Below, one piece after another: positions 59,585 through 64,000 of a stretch of DNA of 64,000 nt. The stretch lies in contig NZ_CP138953.1 in NCBI RefSeq assembly GCF_047126315.1, forward strand, positions 4,216,001 through 4,280,000, given 5' to 3'. The translations under genes were made by a program, and so were the position numbers. The notes beneath the pieces are model-generated. The model saw only the letters and a list, made by a program, of their open reading frames with translations, was not told where the DNA came from and made no database searches. The stretch is from Shimia sp022448905. Its GTDB lineage: Bacteria; Pseudomonadota; Alphaproteobacteria; Rhodobacterales; Rhodobacteraceae. How positions within the stretch are numbered: the stretch's first letter is position 1; each line of letters opens with the position of its first letter.

Positions 59585-60085
59585 TTACGCCCGGCCGTAG
59601 GCCTCTGCAATGGCAACTTGCATTGCATCTTTCACACTTCTGTCCCCCCAGACCACAAGCTGGAACGCCGGGTAAAACCGCTCCGCATTCTGCAACGCGC
59701 CACGGATCAACGTGTCGATCTGCTCCGGGCTCGCCATCTGCCCGCCGCTCAGCACCAGGCCATAGCGGAAAATCATCAGCTGCTGCTTATGCCAGTATGT
59801 AAACGCCCCGGCCCAGCACTCGTCATTCACTGCGTTGAGCGTCTCATACAGCGCGGGCAGCTTGTCCTCTGGCGGCTCTGCTTCATAGGAACACACCAGT
59901 TTCAGCGTTTCGTCATAGGCGGACCAGGCCAGCGTTATGGAATAGGTCTTCCACTGGCCTTCCACCTCCATCGCAATTTGATCATCTGCGATGCGCTCGA
60001 AATTCCAGTGTCGCACTTCGGCGATGTGCTCGACGATGTCGATCGGATGCAAGTCTTCTTCGAGAAACTGCTCAGATAATGCCAT
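59585..60085 (-). CDS. YbjN-domain protein
   Basis: A 166-residue soluble protein with the YbjN/sensory transduction regulator fold: DLHPIDIVEHIAEVRHWNFE, AYDETLKLVCSYEAEPPEDK and YWHKQQLMIFRYGLVLSGGQ. YbjN proteins are thought to modulate stress responses or chaperone partners. It starts the operon with proC. The DnaA-box cluster lies in the gap upstream. Confidence 0.88.
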   Translation of the reverse strand: MALSEQFLEEDLHPIDIVEHIAEVRHWNFERIADDQIAMEVEGQWKTYSITLAWSAYDETLKLVCSYEAEPPEDKLPALYETLNAVNDECWAGAFTYWHKQQLMIFRYGLVLSGGQMASPEQIDTLIRGALQNAERFYPAFQLVVWGDRSVKDAMQVAIAEAYGRA

Positions 60086-60157
60086 GGCGCCACCTCGTTT
60101 TTGTATCGCGCCGAGGGAGTGGCAGCTCCCTAACGCTTGGTGCCTGCTCTAGGACCT

Positions 60158-60252
60158 GTGGATAACTTCACCGCCCTTACAAGATATGGTGCTGCGTCAG
60201 GTTGAGTGTGTAAAGCAAAATATCTGTGGATAACGCAATAAGTTGTGGATTA
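60158..60252 (+). promoter_or_regulatory. Cluster of three DnaA boxes
   Basis: TGTGGATAA occurs perfectly at 60158-60166 and 60225-60233, and TGTGGATTA (one mismatch) at 60244-60252, all in the same orientation. They correspond to TTATCCACA on the other strand. Around the last two the DNA is AT-rich. They lie in the 253-base gap between ybjN and phzF. DnaA titration, transcription control or an origin part are all possible. Confidence 0.6.
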
Positions 60253-60338
60253 AACTGTGTTAAGCACAAGTCTTCGTCCTTTGGTCGCAGGCCCAAGGAG
60301 AGACTTGCTCTCCTCTCCCCCAATCCTATGATTTTGTC

Positions 60339-61172
60339 ATGACCAACGTTTTTCCCTTCGCCCAAGTGGATGTGTTTTCCGAGCAAACCGGTTACGGCAA
60401 CCCGCTCGCTGTGGTGGCCGATGCCGAGCGTCTGGACCAAAGCCAGATGGCGCAGCTGGCCCATTGGACCAATCTCAGCGAGACCTGTTTCCTGCTGCAT
60501 CCCACCGACGACGGGGCCGACTACCGCGTGCGGATTTTCACCCCTTTGCAAGAGCTGCCATTTGCCGGCCACCCGACTTTGGGCGCCTGTCACGTCTGGC
60601 TGTCCCAAGGCGGCCAACCTCAGGGCGAAGACGTGGTGCAACAATGCGGCGCGGGGTTGATCCACATCCGCCGCAACAACGACCGGCTGTTCTTCTGCGC
60701 CCCACCTTTGCGACGCAGTGGGCCGCTGGACGCCGACATGATCAACCGCATCGCAGCCGCTCTCGGTTTACAGGACGCAGAAGTGGACGCTGGCGCTTGG
60801 GTCGACAATGGCCCTGGCTGGGCCGCGCTCCTGCTCAAAGACCGTCAGACCCTGTTGCAAGCCAAACCGGACTACGCCGCCCTGAAAGGCATGCGTATCG
60901 GCTTGGTCGCGCCAGTTGGGGAAGCCGGACACGGATTTGATTTCGAGGTCCGTGCTTTCTCGGCGGGTGGCTTTGAAGATCCGGTGACGGGCAGCCTCAA
61001 CGCGGGCATTGCCCAGTGGCTACTGGCGGACGGCATCGCAACTGGTGACTACATCGCCGCGCAAGGCACGCTACTGGGCCGCAAAGGCCGCGTGCATGTG
61101 CTGCAAGATGGCGCGGACATCTGGGTCGGCGGCGCTGTGCAAGCCGGCATCACCGGCACCCTGACGCTCTAA
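60339..61172 (+). CDS. PhzF-family isomerase/epimerase
   Basis: A 277-residue protein with the diaminopimelate-epimerase-like double fold. FAQVDVFSEQTGYGNPLAVV opens it, the probable catalytic Glu48 is in WTNLSETCFLLHP, TPLQELPFAGHPTLGACHVW follows, and GGFEDPVTGSLNAGIAQWL is near the end. Phenazine genes are absent, so the substrate is unknown. The DnaA-box cluster overlaps its likely promoter. Confidence 0.92.
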   Translation: MTNVFPFAQVDVFSEQTGYGNPLAVVADAERLDQSQMAQLAHWTNLSETCFLLHPTDDGADYRVRIFTPLQELPFAGHPTLGACHVWLSQGGQPQGEDVVQQCGAGLIHIRRNNDRLFFCAPPLRRSGPLDADMINRIAAALGLQDAEVDAGAWVDNGPGWAALLLKDRQTLLQAKPDYAALKGMRIGLVAPVGEAGHGFDFEVRAFSAGGFEDPVTGSLNAGIAQWLLADGIATGDYIAAQGTLLGRKGRVHVLQDGADIWVGGAVQAGITGTLTL

Positions 61173-61193
61173 TCCCTGCGCCCCAAAACTAAA

Positions 61194-61222
61194 AAAGGCC
61201 AACCCAACGGTCAGCCTTTCTC
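61194..61222. terminator. Bidirectional terminator between phzF and ubiK
   Basis: AAAGGC (61194-61199) pairs with GCCTTT (61214-61219), with ACC/GGT further in and a 2-base mismatch between. A6 precedes it and T-rich sequence follows. Confidence 0.75.
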
Positions 61223-61243
61223 ACGTCATCCTATCAGCGTGAT

Positions 61244-61489
61244 TTAACCCGCCTTGCCTTCCAGCGCCTCAATCCGCGCCTTCAGGGCTTCGTTCTCTTC
61301 GCGGGCTTTCTGCGCCATGGCGCGCACCGCATCAAACTCTTCGCGGGTGACAAAATCCCGATCCGCCAGCCAACGGTCCATCAACGACTTCATCGCGTTG
61401 TCGGCCTCGTCCTTGGCGCCCTGAGCAACACCCATGGCGTTGGTCATCAACTGAGACATGTCGTCCATGAATTTGTTCCGGGTTTGCAT
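61244..61489 (-). CDS. ubiK: UbiK-family accessory factor (BMFP)
   Basis: An 81-residue protein with an amphipathic N-terminus (KFMDDMSQLMTNAMGVAQGA) and a C-terminal coiled coil (RAMAQKAREENEALKARIEA). It matches the YqiC/UbiK family that helps ubiquinone synthesis at the membrane. GGAGAG lies 5 bases before the ATG. It is divergent from lgt. Confidence 0.9.
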   Translation of the reverse strand: MQTRNKFMDDMSQLMTNAMGVAQGAKDEADNAMKSLMDRWLADRDFVTREEFDAVRAMAQKAREENEALKARIEALEGKAG

Positions 61490-61557
61490 CGCACTCTCCG
61501 CTTATCTGATCCTGACTGCCTATATGGGCATCAACCCGCTCAGACACAAGGTTGACT

Positions 61558-62496
61558 TTGTCGCAACGGCAAGGCCACTTGTGGCGCAACCACACGCGGC
61601 CCAGACAGCGACGGAGCAGTCCCATTCAGTTCCCTAATATCTCCCCTGAAATCTTCTCCATCTCCCTGTTTGGCATGGAATTTGCCCTGCGCTGGTACGC
61701 GCTGGCCTACATCGTTGGTATCCTGATCGGCTGGCGCATTGTGGTGGCCACCGTGAACCGCCCTGCATTGTGGCCAAAAGACACCGCCCCCATCACCGCC
61801 CGCCAGATCGAAGACCTGCTCACCTGGGTTATTCTTGGCGTGATCGCCGGGGGCCGGTTGGGATATGTGCTGTTTTACAAACCCGCCTTCTACCTCGCCA
61901 ATCCCGGCGACATCATCCGCATCTGGGATGGCGGCATGTCGTTTCACGGCGGCATGTTGGGCGTCATCGTGGCGGGCTGGCTCTATTGTCAGAAACATGA
62001 CCTGATCAAATTACAAGTTGGCGATGCCATGGCACTTGGCGTCCCAATCGGCTTGTTCTTGGGCCGCATCGCCAACTTCATCAACGCCGAGCTTTGGGGC
62101 CTCCCAACTGACCTGCCGTGGGGTGTGATCTTCCCCGGCCATGCCGCACAAGACTGCGGCCAACTCGCCGCGCTTTGTGCCCGCCACCCATCACAGCTGT
62201 ATGAAGCCCTGATGGAAGGCCTGATCCTCGGGGTGGTCATGCTCTACCTCGCTTACCGTCGTGGCGCATTGAAAGCCCCCGGCACCATCACCGGCACCTT
62301 CTTTGTGGGCTATGGCCTTGCGCGTTTCATTGTCGAATTCTTCCGCCAGCCGGACGCGCAGTTCATTTCTGAAGGCAACCCATTGGGCCTCGCGCTACAA
62401 TTTGGCGGCTACGGTTTCACCATGGGCCAACTCTTGTCTCTGCCAATGATCGCCCTTGGCGCCTACCTGATCCTGCGCGCCAAACGCCAGCCATGA
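61558..62496 (+). CDS. lgt: Prolipoprotein diacylglyceryl transferase
   Basis: An inner-membrane enzyme that adds diacylglycerol to lipoprotein cysteines. FALRWYALAYIVGILIGW, IWDGGMSFHGGMLGVIVAG, and GLFLGRIANFINAELWG (the Lgt signature with its essential Arg and Asn) are present; HPSQLYEALMEG and YGLARFIVEFFRQPD follow. Seven helices fit. The start is uncertain: no ATG precedes FPNISPEIFS. TTG at 61558 with AAGG 6 bases upstream gives 312 residues. An ATT at 61624 with GGAG 7 bases upstream would give the usual family length. It overlaps the methyltransferase gene (ATGA). Confidence 0.93.
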   Translation: MSQRQGHLWRNHTRPRQRRSSPIQFPNISPEIFSISLFGMEFALRWYALAYIVGILIGWRIVVATVNRPALWPKDTAPITARQIEDLLTWVILGVIAGGRLGYVLFYKPAFYLANPGDIIRIWDGGMSFHGGMLGVIVAGWLYCQKHDLIKLQVGDAMALGVPIGLFLGRIANFINAELWGLPTDLPWGVIFPGHAAQDCGQLAALCARHPSQLYEALMEGLILGVVMLYLAYRRGALKAPGTITGTFFVGYGLARFIVEFFRQPDAQFISEGNPLGLALQFGGYGFTMGQLLSLPMIALGAYLILRAKRQP

Positions 62497-63551
62497 GCGA
62501 TCTGACCCAACACTTGCTGGCGCGCATCGAGGCCCACGGACCGATGACCGTGGCCGACTTCATGAGCGAAGCCCTGCTGCATCCCACGCTAGGCTACTAC
62601 ACCACACGTGATCCGCTGGGGGCTGAGGGTGATTTCACCACCGCGCCAGAGATCAGCCAGATGTTTGGCGAGCTCATTGGTCTTGCCCTCGCGCAGGCGT
62701 GGCTCGATCAAGGCGCCCCTGCGCCCTTCACACTTGCCGAACTTGGCCCCGGGCGCGGCACGCTTATGGCCGACATCCTGCGCGCCACCCGCGCGGTGCC
62801 CGGCTTTCACGCCGCTGCACAGATCCACCTTGTCGAAGCCTCGCCCACCCTGCGCGCCAAACAACGCGAGATCATCGCCGCCGACCTCACGCACCACGAC
62901 ACCGTGGACACCCTGCCACAGCAGCCGCTCTTTCTTGTGGCCAACGAATTCTTCGACGCGCTACCCATCCGCCAATTCCAACGCGGCCCCACCGGTTGGC
63001 ATGAGCGCCTGATCGCAATGCGCGACGGCAAGCTCTGCTTTGCCTTTGGGCCGGAATTACCGCAGCCAGCGCTCGAACACCGCCTTGCGGACACGACACA
63101 AGACATGATCGTCGAAACCTGCGTCCCGGCCTTTTCCGTCGCCAATGAAATTGGCGCCCGCATTCGTGATCATGGCGGGGCGGCGCTGCTAATCGACTAC
63201 GGCGACTGGCGCTCAAAAGGCGACACCCTACAGGCCCTGCAAGGTCACGAATACGCCAACCCGCTCGCCACTCCCGGCGAAGCCGACATCACCGCGCATG
63301 TCGATTTTGAGGCTCTTGCCCAGGCCGCCCCCTGCGCCCACAGCAAGCTCACGCCGCAAGGCGTGTTTCTCGAAACCCTTGGCATCACCCCCCGCGCCCA
63401 GGCCTTGGCCTCCCGCCTCACGGGCGACGCCCTGCAATCCCACATCGCCGCCCATCGCCGCTTGACGCACCCCGAGGAAATGGGAAACCTGTTCAAAGTG
63501 CTCGCGCTCTTCCCGGAACACGGCACCCCTCCACCAGGATGCACCCTATGA
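62493..63551 (+). CDS. MidA/NDUFAF7-like SAM-dependent methyltransferase
   Basis: A 352-residue class I methyltransferase of the DUF185 family. MTVADFMSEALLHPTLGYYT, EGDFTTAPEISQMFGELIGL, LAELGPGRGTLMADILRA (SAM-binding motif I) and ANEFFDALPIRQF are diagnostic. The mitochondrial homologue methylates an Arg of complex I subunit NDUFS2, so a role in respiratory complex I assembly is likely. It overlaps both lgt and pgeF by ATGA. Confidence 0.93.
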   Translation: MSDLTQHLLARIEAHGPMTVADFMSEALLHPTLGYYTTRDPLGAEGDFTTAPEISQMFGELIGLALAQAWLDQGAPAPFTLAELGPGRGTLMADILRATRAVPGFHAAAQIHLVEASPTLRAKQREIIAADLTHHDTVDTLPQQPLFLVANEFFDALPIRQFQRGPTGWHERLIAMRDGKLCFAFGPELPQPALEHRLADTTQDMIVETCVPAFSVANEIGARIRDHGGAALLIDYGDWRSKGDTLQALQGHEYANPLATPGEADITAHVDFEALAQAAPCAHSKLTPQGVFLETLGITPRAQALASRLTGDALQSHIAAHRRLTHPEEMGNLFKVLALFPEHGTPPPGCTL

Positions 63552-64000
63552 CGCTTGAGATACTGACCTCAGACTTGCTTGCCCCCGTGCGCCACGGGTT
63601 CTTCACCCGTCGCGGCGGCGCCTCGTCCGGCGTCTTTGCCGGATTGAACTGTGGCATCGGCAGCTCCGATCAGTCCGAGATTGTCACCATCAACCGTCAG
63701 CGTGTCGCCAGCGCCATGGATGTGGAGCTGTCCCACCTTGCCTCCGTGCACCAAGTGCACTCCGCGGATGTGGCCACAATCGCCGCACCGATCGAAGGCG
63801 AACGCCCGCGCGCCGACGCGATTGTCACCGCCACACCGGGTCTGGCCCTGTCGATTCTCACCGCTGATTGCCAGCCGGTGCTGTTTTCCGACGCCAACAC
63901 CGGTGTGATTGGCGCCGCCCACGCCGGATGGCGCGGCGCGCTTGATGGCGTGCTCGACGCCACACTGGACGCCATGGAAGCCCTCGGCGCCTCTCGCGCC
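63548..64000 (+). CDS. pgeF: Peptidoglycan editing factor PgeF (polyphenol oxidase family), 3' end outside window
   Basis: The first 151 residues of a YfiH/DUF152 protein: VRHGFFTRRGGASSGVFAGL, ASVHQVHSADV (metal-binding His), LSILTADCQPVLF (Cys) and IGAAHAGWRGAL (His) are the multicopper-like zinc site. PgeF removes mis-incorporated residues from peptidoglycan precursors; relatives act as purine nucleoside hydrolases/phosphorylases. The frame runs off the right edge. It is the third gene of the lgt operon. Confidence 0.94.
   Translation, partial: MTLEILTSDLLAPVRHGFFTRRGGASSGVFAGLNCGIGSSDQSEIVTINRQRVASAMDVELSHLASVHQVHSADVATIAAPIEGERPRADAIVTATPGLALSILTADCQPVLFSDANTGVIGAAHAGWRGALDGVLDATLDAMEALGASRA

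Overview
The window looks like chromosomal DNA of an alphaproteobacterium of the Rhodobacteraceae, most probably the Roseobacter group. The reasons are a GTTC-N7-GTTC type LexA box, a phosphatidylcholine synthase gene, hemP, HspQ, a PHB-type thiolase, a type IVb (Tad) pilus locus whose pilins have the AVTVDW form, a LuxR/CII-like pair, and high-GC, tightly packed genes with many ATGA or TGATG overlaps. I see no rRNA, tRNA, CRISPR array, prophage or transposase gene.

Layout. 1-7 kb: partial FG-GAP protein, ferredoxin, a dnaE2 C-terminal fragment directly behind a LexA box, a lipoprotein, HtrA/DegP protease, a 268-bp terminal-inverted-repeat element, hemP with an unknown partner, DUF1992, a lytic transglycosylase lipoprotein, an AEC transporter and HspQ. 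7-19 kb: rhodanese and gamma-glutamyltransferase, an RsbV/RsbW-like partner-switch pair whose RsbW frame is broken, thiolase, hflK-hflC-DUF2065, gor, rpiA, GST, sdaA and a second transglycosylase.

19.5-32.5 kb is a Tad pilus locus on the plus strand: three almost identical flp pilins in a 293-bp tandem array, a fourth divergent flp, rcpC/cpaB, secretin, OmpA-like lipoprotein, cpaE/tadZ, tadA, tadB, tadC, two TPR lipoproteins, prepilin peptidase and a AAA ATPase. Several terminator-like hairpins divide it into segments, which would make pilin mRNA exceed machinery mRNA. The tadE/F/G pseudopilins are not here.

32.5-46.5 kb: yidD, ttcA, an EAL protein with a decayed GGDEF domain, yidC-MOSC-engB, a small secreted protein with a PepSY membrane protein, a beta-hydroxyacid dehydrogenase, pcs, ogt and ileS. 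46.5-53.5 kb: a small Cys protein between direct repeats, a truncated hemoglobin behind a 17-bp palindrome, a VIT1 transporter, the ycjX/GNAT/YcjF-like operon, truA and a TetR regulator. 53.6-56.4 kb pairs a KASIII enzyme with a CII-like/LuxR operon. Between their converging ends lies a 367-bp gap with a lux-box-like palindrome and a possible small RNA. 56.8-64 kb: tdk, a ybjN-proC-csaA-dehydrogenase operon, a cluster of three DnaA boxes, phzF, ubiK, and the lgt-midA-pgeF operon that runs off the right edge.

The most promising leads are the flp tandem array, the KASIII/LuxR/lux-box/sRNA locus, the structured inverted-repeat element at 3.7 kb, the DnaA-box cluster at 60.2 kb and the SOS-controlled dnaE2 remnant.
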